NCBI GenBank assembly: GCA_964343275.1
Contig: CAYFIY010000024.1
Span: 1-17,528 of the forward strand
From: Hadarchaeum sp964343275
Lineage (GTDB): Archaea; Hadarchaeota; Hadarchaeia; Hadarchaeales; Hadarchaeaceae
Length of the DNA stretch: 17,528 nt
Reading direction: 5' to 3'
Part shown: positions 6,961 to 14,808 of the stretch, in pieces
Numbering within the stretch: position 1 is the stretch's first letter
How the letters are laid out: each line of letters begins with the position of its first letter
Position numbers and translations under genes: made by a program
Notes under the pieces: generated by a model
Seen by the model: the letters and a program-made list of their open reading frames with translations, nothing else
Told to the model about the DNA's origin: nothing
The model's database searches: none

Positions 6961-7964
6961 TGCGAGAGATACCGAAACATTTAAGTTTTGACCTCCCCGT
7001 CCTCCCGACTACTACAGTGGGAAGCTTTCCCAAGCCACCTTACTTGTTGGAAGCCAGGAGGAAATTCCTCGATAAACAAATGGGGAACGAAGAGCTCCAT
7101 GCACTTGAACAGAGGGCCACGCGAGACTGGGTTTCCCAACAGGAGGAATTAGGTCTGGATGTACTAGTTGACGGCGAGATGTACAGAGGAGACATGACTA
7201 CCTACTTCGCTAACAACTTGGACGGATTCGAGATTAGTGGACTGGTGAGAAGTTATGGCAACCGCTACTACCGAAAACCTATCATCATCGACGAGGTCAG
7301 GTGGAGAGGTCCGATCACGGTGGATTGGTGGAAATTCAGCCAAGGGCTGACGAGCAGGCCAGTCAAGGCAGTGGTAACCGGACCATATACCATGATGGAC
7401 TGGTCCTTTAATGAGTATTATCCGAGACGTCGCGAGGCTTGCCTGAAATTGGCCGAAGCAGTGCGCCAGGAGGTGAAAGCTCTTTCCAAAGCAGGTGCTA
7501 AGATCATTCAGGTGGATGAACCAGCGATCTCGGCCCGACCCGAGGAACTAAAAGAATTTGCAATTGAGGCAATGAAAATTGTCACAAAGGGGGTAGATGC
7601 TTACTTCATCAACCACATCTGCTACGGCGCCTTTGAGTTCATCTATCCTGAAATGCTGGATTTGCCCGTTGCCAATTTTGATCTGGAGATGACGAACTCA
7701 GAACTTGATCTGGTGGAACTGTTCCATAAATACCGTTTCACCAAAGACCTATCGTTCGGTGTTGTGGATGTACACTCCCATAAAGTAGATGATATAGCTG
7801 ACATAGAGAGGAGAGCTCGCCAAGCACTAGAAGTCCTAAAACCAGACCAGCTCTGGATAGACCCAGATTGTGGCCTGAAAACAAGGACTCGGGAGGAGAC
7901 ACTAGACAAGCTAAAGAACATGGTGGAAGTAGTCTCAAACGTGAGGGCAAAATTAGAGAAATAA
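6960..7964 (+). CDS. Methionine synthase catalytic subunit (MetE C-terminal-domain type)
   Basis: A 334-residue zinc methyltransferase that makes methionine from homocysteine. The zinc ligands of the MetE catalytic barrel are all present: H219-x-C221 (INHICYGAF), E243 (NFDLEMTNSE) and C304 (DPDCGLKTR). Other family marks are TTTVGSFPKPPYL (17-29), VKAVVTGPYTMMDWS and IIQVDEPAI. It has no folate-binding N-terminal barrel of its own; the gene just upstream encodes a matching one, with a one-base overlap implying coupled translation. The methyl donor cannot be read from sequence. Archaeal core enzymes are thought to use methylcobalamin or corrinoid proteins, while a split two-barrel enzyme could use a methyl-pterin, which the nearby MptE makes interesting. 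Confidence 0.92.
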   Translation: MREIPKHLSFDLPVLPTTTVGSFPKPPYLLEARRKFLDKQMGNEELHALEQRATRDWVSQQEELGLDVLVDGEMYRGDMTTYFANNLDGFEISGLVRSYGNRYYRKPIIIDEVRWRGPITVDWWKFSQGLTSRPVKAVVTGPYTMMDWSFNEYYPRRREACLKLAEAVRQEVKALSKAGAKIIQVDEPAISARPEELKEFAIEAMKIVTKGVDAYFINHICYGAFEFIYPEMLDLPVANFDLEMTNSELDLVELFHKYRFTKDLSFGVVDVHSHKVDDIADIERRARQALEVLKPDQLWIDPDCGLKTRTREETLDKLKNMVEVVSNVRAKLEK

Positions 7965-8099
7965 GGGACAAGAAGCAACAAAATGGAGTAAATTACCAGA
8001 GTAGATAGGTGAACGCTCAAATTCATTCTCGTGATTTCAAATCCACCGATCCACATGAATTTGCGGGCAATTTGCGAGGAAGGGAGATACAGTAGAAGG

Positions 8100-8260
8100 T
8101 GTATCTATCTCGCCCGGCATTCTCTATTCAAGAAAATCCACCGTATTACGCCTCTATAAGCTCCGTATCGACTTTAGCGACTGCGACGCGGTTCAGTCAT
8201 TCGTCCCTCTCAGACAGGACTTCTGCAGATGAATTTGCTCTTTTCGGAAAATTCGGGAGA
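8100..8260 (-). pseudogene. Possible decayed nitrilase-family remnant
   Basis: In the 392-base gap 7965-8356 one minus-strand frame reads SSAEVLSERDE, stop, LNRVAVAKVDTELIEA, stop, YGGFS, stop, IENAGRDRY. All three stops (TGA, TAA, TGA) are in the same frame. The pattern resembles the C-terminus of nitrilase/beta-ureidopropionase proteins (a G-x-VLAE segment, then V-x-VAEVDLELIE, then a D/RR-x-x-Y end). The match is from memory of the family and short, so this is tentative. No other gene is seen in the gap apart from the mptE promoter. Confidence 0.3.
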
Positions 8261-8261
8261 G

Positions 8262-8272
8262 TTTATATTATA
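8262..8272 (+). promoter_or_regulatory. TATA box for mptE
   Basis: TTTATATTATA preceded by purine-rich GGGAGAG forms a BRE/TATA-like element. Initiation would fall near 8292, giving a leader of about 65 bases to the ATG at 8357. Confidence 0.5.
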
Positions 8273-8356
8273 TTAACTTCTCCTTATGAAGCGAGCCACT
8301 AGAAGGCATGCAACAACAGGTGGGCAAAGGCGAATTGGAAATTGTGTGATGAGTTC

Positions 8357-9079
8357 ATGCGATGGGAACTTTGGGAGCCGAAGTACAAAGAAATCGTGAA
8401 AAGATTGATACTCGACGAACATGCGGACATGCATGCCGCTGAATTGCTTGAAAAGATTTTGCCAGAACTAGATATTGAAGATTTAAAAAATATAATTAAC
8501 GGAAAAGAATGTATCATCTTTGGTGCCGGGCCATCCCTTGACAAAGACTTAGCCGGGCTAAATAAATCTAGATATCTAGATAAAGTCGTCATTGCAGTAG
8601 ACGGCGCCACTTCAGCAGTGCTGAACTATTATAGTCCTGATATAATCGTCACAGATTTGGATGGCGCAGTGGAAAGACAGTATGAGGCTTGGAATGGGGG
8701 ATCGTGGCTTGTTGTCCATGGCCACGGAGACAATGATACACAGATAAGAAAATTCGTGCCGATAGTCGATGCACGTATTATCGGTACTACACAGGTTAAG
8801 CCCTTCGGAAAACTTTTCAATTTTGGAGGGTTCACCGATGGCGACCGTGCTGCCTTTATGGCCTACGAGCTTGGAGCAAAAAAAATTTTTCTTGCGGGAA
8901 TGGATCTTGGGACTGAAGTTGGAAAGCATTCGGGCATGAAAGACACCAAGCGCAAACTTATTAAACTAGATATATGCAAAGAGTTACTTTCTTGGCTTTC
9001 CGCCAAGCTTGGAGCAAAAATTGTTAATCTGACTAGTGGCGGTGAATCAATACCAAATGTGCCTAGGCAAGTACCTTAA
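8357..9079 (+). CDS. mptE: 6-hydroxymethyl-7,8-dihydropterin pyrophosphokinase, archaeal MptE type
   Basis: A 240-residue protein of the archaeal DUF115/MptE family, which transfers pyrophosphate from ATP to 6-hydroxymethyl-dihydropterin on the way to tetrahydromethanopterin-type C1 carriers. Signature blocks occur in order: CIIFGAGPSLDKDL (52-65), AVDGATSAVL (80-89), PDIIVTDLDGAVE (94-106), VHGHGDND (120-127), TTQ (144-146), NFGGFTDGDRAAF (155-167) and AGMDLG (180-185). Aspartates 100, 102, 126, 161 and 163 are likely Mg2+/phosphate contacts by analogy with the family. I start at ATG 8357, five bases after GTGATG and matching the family's N-terminus (WELWEPKYKEIV); the frame stays open to a TTG at 8342. 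It lies on the same strand as the methionine synthase genes but behind its own promoter. Confidence 0.93.
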   Translation: MRWELWEPKYKEIVKRLILDEHADMHAAELLEKILPELDIEDLKNIINGKECIIFGAGPSLDKDLAGLNKSRYLDKVVIAVDGATSAVLNYYSPDIIVTDLDGAVERQYEAWNGGSWLVVHGHGDNDTQIRKFVPIVDARIIGTTQVKPFGKLFNFGGFTDGDRAAFMAYELGAKKIFLAGMDLGTEVGKHSGMKDTKRKLIKLDICKELLSWLSAKLGAKIVNLTSGGESIPNVPRQVP

Positions 9080-9111
9080 AAGAGGTAAACTAAACATCTG
9101 AACTACAGTAT

Positions 9112-9140
9112 ATCTTCCAAACAGAAGATTTTCCATCTTT
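9112..9140 (+). terminator. Hairpin with T-rich tail after mptE
   Basis: ATCTTC (9112-9117) and GAAGAT (9124-9129) form a 6-bp stem with a 6-base loop, followed by TTTTCCATCTTTT and more T-runs to about 9160. This fits transcription termination after mptE. Archaeal termination relies mainly on the T-runs, so the hairpin may be incidental. Confidence 0.45.
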
Positions 9141-9447
9141 TGCACATTCTTATCTTTTTTGATGACATATCGTCTTCTGCCCCAAAATATTACAGCATCA
9201 GTATGGTTTCAACTTCTAATATCATCAAAGCTGCCCTGCTCTCTTAGTGAACTTGTTATTCCCTACTTTGATTGCGTGCTAACCACAGATGAGATCGAGG
9301 TAAATATAACGGCTTTTCCAACCCTGGCAGAAATATTCTATCCTTAAACATTAAAAAATCTTTATGATTTAATTTTTAATTGCCTACGTGTTCACTAATT
9401 TTTAAAACTATCTTAAAGTGCCACAACGTCAATTACTGGGTAGAAAT
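9141..9447. other. Intergenic stretch without a recognisable gene
   Basis: An AT-rich interval between mptE and the molybdenum hydroxylase operon. One 62-codon plus frame (9159-9347) has no ribosome site, promoter spacing or family resemblance, and the minus frames are broken by stops. I see T-runs after mptE at the left and promoter sequence at the right, but nothing else I can support. Confidence 0.5.
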
Positions 9448-9463
9448 AGAAAAGTTTTTATAT
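9448..9463 (+). promoter_or_regulatory. BRE/TATA promoter of the molybdenum hydroxylase operon
   Basis: Purine-rich AGAAAAG is followed by TTTTTATAT (9455-9463). The element is centred about 30 bases before the ATG at 9491, so initiation near 9486 would give a leader of only about 5 bases. Confidence 0.65.
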
Positions 9464-9490
9464 TCTTGAAAAAACTTAGCTACGATAAAT

Positions 9491-10360
9491 ATGAGTTTAT
9501 TTCGTCCGAAAGAATATATAAGAGCCGTCACTGTCGATGAAGCGACGGCACAGCTCATAAAATATGGAGAACTCGCAGTGGTATTGGCGGGCGGTACCGA
9601 CCTTCTTGTAGCCAAACCCCAACATGTGAAATACATAGTGGACATTTCTCGCCTTCCCCTTTCATATATTAAGGACGACGAGAAGGGCATCACGATCGGC
9701 GCCTTGACCACGCTATCCGATGTTGAGAGCTCCTCAAAGTTGAGTAATGAGCCATACAATGTGGTGTCGAAATCGGCATCTGAGATAGGAACTCCCCTGA
9801 CCAAGAACTTCTCCACGATAGGCGGAAATGTGTGCAATGCAGCGCCCTCGGCTGATATGGCACCATCTTTAATCGCCTTGGACGCCGAGGCGAGGATAAA
9901 GGGCCCATCTGGAGAAAGAACTGTCCCAATGGCAGATTTTTTCACCGGGCCGAAGACAACTGTTTTGGGTAAGGGTGAGATTCTCATTGAGATTTTCGTG
10001 CCAAAGGCTCCGGCTAAGACTCAGGTAGCCTTCCTCAAGAAAGGCAGAACTAGTGAAGACATAGCTCAAGTCAACGCAGCAGTTCGTGTCACATTGGGAA
10101 CGGATGGATCATGTACTACGGCGAAGATAGTGCTAGGTGCAGTAGCTCCTACTCCAATGAGGGCCAAAGGGGCTGAGGCTATGCTCCACGGAAAGAAGCC
10201 CAATGATATATCTCAGATGGCTGAGAGAGTAGCAAAAAAGGCCTCGGATGAGACCAAGCCCATCTCCGATATCAGGGCATCTGCCGAATACAGAAAGGGA
10301 ATAAGCGAAGTATTTGTTAAGCGCGCTCTGATGAGCGTGATTAAAAAATTAGGAGGTTGA
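9491..10360 (+). CDS. Xanthine dehydrogenase-family FAD-binding subunit (medium chain)
   Basis: A 289-residue subunit that carries electrons from the molybdenum and iron-sulfur centres to the external acceptor through FAD. The two FAD signatures of the CoxM/XdhB fold are clear: VLAGGTDLL (31-39) for the pyrophosphate, and STIGGNVCNAAPSADMAP (108-125) as the second FAD-contacting loop. The C-terminal CO dehydrogenase flavoprotein domain follows from about 175 (FLKKGRTSEDIAQVNAAVRV). Length is normal for this chain. It is the first gene of a three-gene operon in the order FAD, Fe-S, Mo, with 4 bases to the next gene. The electron acceptor cannot be told from sequence. Confidence 0.93.
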   Translation: MSLFRPKEYIRAVTVDEATAQLIKYGELAVVLAGGTDLLVAKPQHVKYIVDISRLPLSYIKDDEKGITIGALTTLSDVESSSKLSNEPYNVVSKSASEIGTPLTKNFSTIGGNVCNAAPSADMAPSLIALDAEARIKGPSGERTVPMADFFTGPKTTVLGKGEILIEIFVPKAPAKTQVAFLKKGRTSEDIAQVNAAVRVTLGTDGSCTTAKIVLGAVAPTPMRAKGAEAMLHGKKPNDISQMAERVAKKASDETKPISDIRASAEYRKGISEVFVKRALMSVIKKLGG

Positions 10361-10364
10361 GAAA

Positions 10365-10859
10365 GTGCAGAAGATAGAACAGAAGAAGCTGAGTATCACC
10401 TTAAACGTGAACGAGAAGGACTACACTATTGAAGTGAAACCCCATTGGACCCTATTGCAGGTCATTAGAAATCAGATAGGTCTTACCGGAACCAAGTACG
10501 GCTGTGGCACGGGGGAATGCGGTGCCTGTACGGTCATAATAGACGGGAAACCAATGACATCGTGTCTGGTTTTGGCGCCCCAAGCCGAGGGAAAGAAGAT
10601 TTTGACCATAGAAGGGCTGGCCAAGGAAGGAGAGCTGCACCCGCTACAGAAAACCTTCATAGAACAGGGGGCAATTCAGTGTGGATACTGCATCCCTGGA
10701 ATGATCCTCACCGCCAAATCATTCTTGGATAAAAACCCCAGTCCGACCGAAGATGAAGTCAGGAAGGCCATAGATGGGAACCTGTGCAGATGTACCGGTT
10801 ACGTCAAGCAGGTGAAGGCAATTCTTTTAGCGGCGAAGAGGATGAATGGTAAGCCATGA
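10365..10859 (+). CDS. Xanthine dehydrogenase-family [2Fe-2S] subunit (small chain)
   Basis: A 164-residue chain with two [2Fe-2S] clusters. The N-terminal plant-ferredoxin cluster uses C47, C52, C55 (GCGTGECGACTV) and C67. The C-terminal helical domain uses C106, C109 (QCGYCIPGM) and C141, C143 (NLCRCTGY). All eight ligands are present and length is typical. The start is GTG at 10365, preceded by AGGAGGTTGAG, the strongest ribosome site in the window. The last codons overlap the large-subunit start by 4 bases (ATGA), implying translational coupling. Confidence 0.95.
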   Translation: MQKIEQKKLSITLNVNEKDYTIEVKPHWTLLQVIRNQIGLTGTKYGCGTGECGACTVIIDGKPMTSCLVLAPQAEGKKILTIEGLAKEGELHPLQKTFIEQGAIQCGYCIPGMILTAKSFLDKNPSPTEDEVRKAIDGNLCRCTGYVKQVKAILLAAKRMNGKP

Positions 10860-13219
10860 CCAAGCAAGATTTATCTGTAGTGGGAAAACCAGTTACTAGA
10901 CTAGACGCACTTGAAAAGGCCACTGGAAGGGCCCTGTACCCCATAAACGTCAGTTTGTCAGGGATGTTGTGGGCGAAAGTACTGAGGAGCCCACACGCCC
11001 ACGCCAAAATTATTAGTATAGATACTAGTAAGGCCGAGTCCTATCCAGGTGTCGAAGGGGTAATCACCGCTAAAGACATACCCGATAAAAAGTACGGATA
11101 CGGTCTTAATGACCAGCCCATGTTAGCCAGAGATAAAGTTCGGTATGTAGGAGAACCTATCGCAGCCATTGCAGCCGTGGACGAAGATACCGCAGAGGAG
11201 GCACTTCAGCTAATAGATGTGAAGTACGAAACACTCCCCGGAGCGTTTGACCTCGAGGAGGCATTTAAGCCAGACCCACCCGCGGTGGTCCATGAGGATT
11301 ATTCCCAGTATGAACTCCATTTCTTCCCACCTGCAAAGATGGACGTAAAAAGACCAAACGTTGCGAATTATTTCTTAATTCGTAAGGGTAATACTGAGGA
11401 AGGTTTCAAGAAAGCTGACTTCGTAATAGAAGGTAAATTCACAACGCCCAGACAGCAGCATGTTCCAATGGAACCACATTCTGCAGTAGCCAGAATGGAA
11501 AGTGACGGCAGCGTTACCGTTTGGGCTTCGGCTCAGCAACCGTTCCTCATGTCCAACCAAATTTCGGGACTGCTTGAGATACCACCAACTAAGATAAGAC
11601 TCATAGTCCCCTACCTAGGTGGCGGTTTTGGTAACAAGACCCAGATGAAAGCGGAAGGACCATGTATCGCCCTAGCCAAGAAGACGGGCAAACCTGTTAA
11701 GTGCGTTTTTACTCGGGAAGAGGTGAACACAAGTACCACCTCTAGGGGGGGAACCGTCTCCTACATTAAACTTGGAGTAAAGACGGACGGTTCCCTTACG
11801 GCCATGGATTGTAAAATACTTTATTCCAGTGGGGCATATTCAGGTGATGCTTTCGTTTATTCGACGAGAGGTCCATTCCAACCTGCTGGAACCTATAAAA
11901 TACCAAACCTGAAAGAAGATTCGTACTTAGTTTATGCCAACGAGCCCGTGTCAGGTGCTTTCCGTGGATTTGGTAACCCAGAGCTCAACTGGGGCATAGA
12001 AATCGTCATGAGTCAAGCGGCCGATAAAATTGGAATGGATCGTGCCGAGTTTAGAAGGAAGAACCTGCTGGACGAAGGCGACGAAAGCGGCTTCGGTGAA
12101 ATTATGCACAGCCTGGGAACAACTGAATGTTTAGATCGTACATTAAAAGAACTAGACTGGAGCAAAAAAATTGAGAGGGGCGAGGGAGTCTGTAGAAGCG
12201 GAAAAGGAATTGCAGTAGGGAATAAATATAGTATTGCACCCAGTGCATCCTGTGCCACGGTGAAATTGCACATAGACGGAACCATCGAGGTTAGGATAAG
12301 CGCCGTTGAAATAGGTCAGGGTTCTAACACCATTTTGGCCCAGATGACCGCCGAGAACTTCGGTGTCTCTCTCGATAGAATTAAAATGGTAGTTTCTGAC
12401 ACGGCAGTTACCCCTTTCGATTTCGGAACAGTGTCCAGCAGAATAACGTATCACACAGGAAACGCTATTCTGACGGCTTGCGAAGGGCTGAAGAACCAGA
12501 TGCGAGAGTTAGCATCTAGGAAAATGGACATTCGCGCCGAGGACTTGGAAGTCAAAGGTGGAAAAATCTTCTTCAAAAAAGACCCGACTAAGAGTATTGG
12601 AACCGCAGATCTCTTCTCACCAACTCTGGGCATGGGACACATCGGAAAATACGCGGAGGTAGGTGGAGAGCTCATAGAATCGGCTACATTTTTCTCCAAG
12701 ATGGGGAAAATGGATCCGGCGACAAATCAGTTGTTGAACAAACATGATAAATCGTGCTCTTTCTGGATGCAAATTGCAAATGGAGCGGAGGTAGATGTCG
12801 ATATTGAGACCGGTGATATAAAACTTAAGAAGTTTATCAATGCATGCGACGTGGGTCAGGCAATAAACCCATTGCTTGTTGAGGGGCAACTAGAAGGCGG
12901 TGGAGTTGGCATGGGACTGGGTCTTGGTATGTGGGAAGAGATGATACTGAATGAAGGTAAGTGTATGAACAGCAATTTCATAGACTACAAACTACCTCGT
13001 GCGCGGGATCTTCCCAAAGTAGAGGACACCATTTCTATAATCGCTGAAACGCCCCATAGGGAGGGACCATACGGGGCAAAGGGAATAGGGGAAGCCACAA
13101 TGATTTGCACGCCAGCAGCCATGGCTGATGCAATTCACGACGCTACTGGAGTATGGCACACAGAACTTCCTATGTCATCAGAAAAATTATTCCACCTCCT
13201 TCGCCGAAATAAAATCTGA
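10856..13219 (+). CDS. Xanthine dehydrogenase-family molybdopterin subunit (large chain)
   Basis: A 787-residue molybdenum-cofactor subunit that hydroxylates the substrate with oxygen from water. Residues ~22-130 are the aldehyde oxidase/xanthine dehydrogenase a/b hammerhead domain, followed by the cofactor domains. Visible are QQHVPMEPHSAVA (200-212), YLGGGFGNKTQ (253-263), SGAFRGFGNPEL (366-377), EIGQGSNTILAQ (485-496) and EGPYGAKGIGE ending in the catalytic-base Glu 746. The loop is the AFRGFG type of xanthine/purine and related hydroxylases. It lacks the AYRCSFR cysteine loop of true CO dehydrogenase, so CO oxidation is unlikely. Possible substrates are purines, nicotinate-like heterocycles or aldehydes. 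The purine-type deaminase and BMP protein nearby favour purines, which is inference. Confidence 0.9.
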   Translation: MTKQDLSVVGKPVTRLDALEKATGRALYPINVSLSGMLWAKVLRSPHAHAKIISIDTSKAESYPGVEGVITAKDIPDKKYGYGLNDQPMLARDKVRYVGEPIAAIAAVDEDTAEEALQLIDVKYETLPGAFDLEEAFKPDPPAVVHEDYSQYELHFFPPAKMDVKRPNVANYFLIRKGNTEEGFKKADFVIEGKFTTPRQQHVPMEPHSAVARMESDGSVTVWASAQQPFLMSNQISGLLEIPPTKIRLIVPYLGGGFGNKTQMKAEGPCIALAKKTGKPVKCVFTREEVNTSTTSRGGTVSYIKLGVKTDGSLTAMDCKILYSSGAYSGDAFVYSTRGPFQPAGTYKIPNLKEDSYLVYANEPVSGAFRGFGNPELNWGIEIVMSQAADKIGMDRAEFRRKNLLDEGDESGFGEIMHSLGTTECLDRTLKELDWSKKIERGEGVCRSGKGIAVGNKYSIAPSASCATVKLHIDGTIEVRISAVEIGQGSNTILAQMTAENFGVSLDRIKMVVSDTAVTPFDFGTVSSRITYHTGNAILTACEGLKNQMRELASRKMDIRAEDLEVKGGKIFFKKDPTKSIGTADLFSPTLGMGHIGKYAEVGGELIESATFFSKMGKMDPATNQLLNKHDKSCSFWMQIANGAEVDVDIETGDIKLKKFINACDVGQAINPLLVEGQLEGGGVGMGLGLGMWEEMILNEGKCMNSNFIDYKLPRARDLPKVEDTISIIAETPHREGPYGAKGIGEATMICTPAAMADAIHDATGVWHTELPMSSEKLFHLLRRNKI

Positions 13220-13302
13220 AAAAGGTGTCCACCAAATAGTCCTTGTCCCTGCAGGGGCATTTGTATAAAGGAGCAGATGGCTGGGATAGATTGGCAAATA
13301 AC

Positions 13303-13695
13303 ATGCGAATTGTAGGCAAATGTACTCCTAAGATCACTGCGACTTTGGATAGTTCATAGGTGGCAAAGTATGCCTCCGATGTAAAGTTGCCAGAGATGCT
13401 GCACTTAAAGATACTCAGAAGTACTTTCAGCATCGCTAGATAAAGAAGATTGACAAGACCAAGGAAGAAAAATTGCTTGAAGTAGAAAGTGTAATCACAT
13501 ACAAAGAAGTACCGGTGATTTCCTACACATGCGAGGACGTACCGCCAAGTATTTCCTTTGCAAGTGGAGCTGAAAAACCAACGGAGACATTTCCCAGAGA
13601 CGAATACATTATGGATAATACGGTGAGCCATGTTTGAGAAAATTGCTGTCGTAGCCGCAGTCAATGGAGACACTGCCGTGGAGGCTCTTGAGCTT
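13303..13695 (+). pseudogene. Frameshifted N-terminal relic of a second molybdenum hydroxylase large subunit
   Basis: The 544-base gap 13220-13763 contains a broken relative of the preceding gene on the same strand. From ATG 13303 it reads MRIVGKCTPK, a TAG at 13357-13359, then AKYASDVKLPEMLHLKILRS. After a frameshift near 13441 it reads KKIDKTKEEKLLEVESVITY through FPRDEYIMDNTVSHV. A second frameshift near 13636 gives EKIAVVAAVNGDTAVEALEL, ending at TAG 13693-13695. The intact neighbour has VVGKPVTRLD, GMLWAKVLRS, YPGVEGVITAKD and EPIAAIAAVDEDTAEEALQL at matching places. The relic's DNTVSHV...EKIAVVAA is closer to other hydroxylase families (DTVRYVGEKVAAVAA), so it is a different paralogue and not a recent copy. 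Only about 130 of ~780 residues remain. The minus-strand frame 13170-13673 is its shadow. Confidence 0.8.
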
Positions 13696-13763
13696 ATATA
13701 GATAGATGGAGCAAAATTATCTCAGACAAAGAACTATCAAAGTTAGTGGATTTAGGTGACAAA

Positions 13764-14795
13764 ATGGTTAATATGGACAATCCTTTTTATGAACCTGGAA
13801 AGCCACCTAGGCCAGAAAAAATTAGGGAAGTAGACTTCCGCGACGAATTGGAAAGGGCGTGGGGGATGAACTGGGGATACGGAACTCAGACAGAAATAGG
13901 TAAAATAAAGGTTTGCATGGTAAGTAAGCCAACTGAAAATGAAGTTACCCCTGAGGTTGCAAAAGATCCAATTCACTATTTGCTACCCGTGGGGCCCCCC
14001 AATTTGGAAAAGATGAAAGAACAACACGCCAAAATGGTTGATGTTTTGGAAGATGAGGGCGTGAAGATTGTTTACCTCAACGTACCTGAGGTTGCAATGG
14101 GTGCATACGGAAGATTGAAGAACTGTGTAGCGACTAGAGAGGCCTTCATGGTCCATGGCGGAGCGATAATACCCCGAGTGGGATTGGCCGAATGGAGACG
14201 AGGTTATGAAATGTTGATTGCAAAAAAGTTGTCAGAGATGGGCTGTCCCATCCTCCACACCTGTGTAAACGTTTGGGACGGCGGCGCTCATATCTGGCTC
14301 GATAACGAGCATCTGATAACATCCACGGGGCCAGGAACGAGTATTGAGGGTATAAATGAGGTTAGACCTGTTCTGGAGTGGGCCGGGGTCAAGGAGTTAC
14401 ACATTGGACATTGCTTAGGTTGGGTTGATAGATTGGAGTGGCCTAAAGGAAACTGGATGTGGCATTTGGATGTGGCTTTTAGCGTAGTTGATGAATGGTT
14501 GGCGCTAATATATCCTGCCGCAGTTGATTACGACACCGTATTGTACCTCAAGAAGAAGGGCATTAGAATGATAGAAGTCCAGCCTGAAGAGGCAAGAAAT
14601 TTTGTATGCAATACTGTTGCTATTGAACCTGGAAAGATAATCATGGTTGGTGGAAATCCGCAAGCTTCAAAGGCTTTGCGCAAAGAGGGCGTTGATGTAA
14701 TTGAAATTGATTTTTCAGAACCGATCAAGTCTGGTTTTGGGCCCCATTGTGATACCTTACCGCTGATCAGAAACCCTGGGCCTCGTCTCAAGTGA
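13764..14795 (+). CDS. Guanidino-group enzyme (amidinotransferase/deiminase superfamily)
   Basis: A 343-residue pentein-fold protein related to arginine deiminase, dimethylargininase and glycine amidinotransferase. Seen are the substrate-side block NCVATREAFMVHGGAIIPR (120-138), NVWDGGAHIWLD (169-180), the catalytic histidine segment WMWHLDVAFSVVDEW (231-245, H234 and D236) and the C-terminal nucleophile FGPHCDTLPLIR (325-336, C329). So the Cys-His pair is intact. Family-typical TRD and EGGD appear as TRE and DGGAH, which suggests an altered guanidino pocket, and I cannot name the substrate. The start is ATG 13764, four bases after AGGTGAC; the frame extends to GTG 13746. It stands between a hydroxylase relic and a convergent deaminase gene (13 bases between stops). 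It could be a deiminase, amidinohydrolase or amidinotransferase. Confidence 0.8.
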   Translation: MVNMDNPFYEPGKPPRPEKIREVDFRDELERAWGMNWGYGTQTEIGKIKVCMVSKPTENEVTPEVAKDPIHYLLPVGPPNLEKMKEQHAKMVDVLEDEGVKIVYLNVPEVAMGAYGRLKNCVATREAFMVHGGAIIPRVGLAEWRRGYEMLIAKKLSEMGCPILHTCVNVWDGGAHIWLDNEHLITSTGPGTSIEGINEVRPVLEWAGVKELHIGHCLGWVDRLEWPKGNWMWHLDVAFSVVDEWLALIYPAAVDYDTVLYLKKKGIRMIEVQPEEARNFVCNTVAIEPGKIIMVGGNPQASKALRKEGVDVIEIDFSEPIKSGFGPHCDTLPLIRNPGPRLK

Positions 14796-14808
14796 ACAAT
14801 TAATTTTT

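Noticed and set aside
8030..8052. TTTCAAATCC resembling a tRNA T loop
   Set aside because: The flanks do not pair as a T stem and there is no D arm or acceptor partner nearby.
7643..8056. 137-residue minus-strand open frame
   Set aside because: Shadow of the catalytic methionine synthase gene; the composition is typical of an antisense frame.
8099..8302. 67-residue plus-strand open frame before mptE
   Set aside because: Ser-rich non-family sequence lying antisense to the nitrilase-like remnant and running through the mptE TATA box.
9159..9347. 62-residue plus-strand open frame after mptE
   Set aside because: It has no ribosome site, promoter spacing or recognisable family, and it begins in the T-rich terminator region.
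10856..13219. Aerobic CO dehydrogenase large subunit
   Set aside because: The AYRCSFR active-site loop with its copper-binding cysteine is absent; the loop is AFRGFG, as in xanthine dehydrogenase-type enzymes.
13247..13256. Palindrome CCCTGCAGGG after the hydroxylase operon as a terminator
   Set aside because: It has no loop and no T-run behind it; it is just a short self-complementary site.
13170..13673. 167-residue minus-strand open frame
   Set aside because: It overlaps the end of the hydroxylase large subunit, has no family likeness or ribosome site, and is the antisense of the plus-strand relic.
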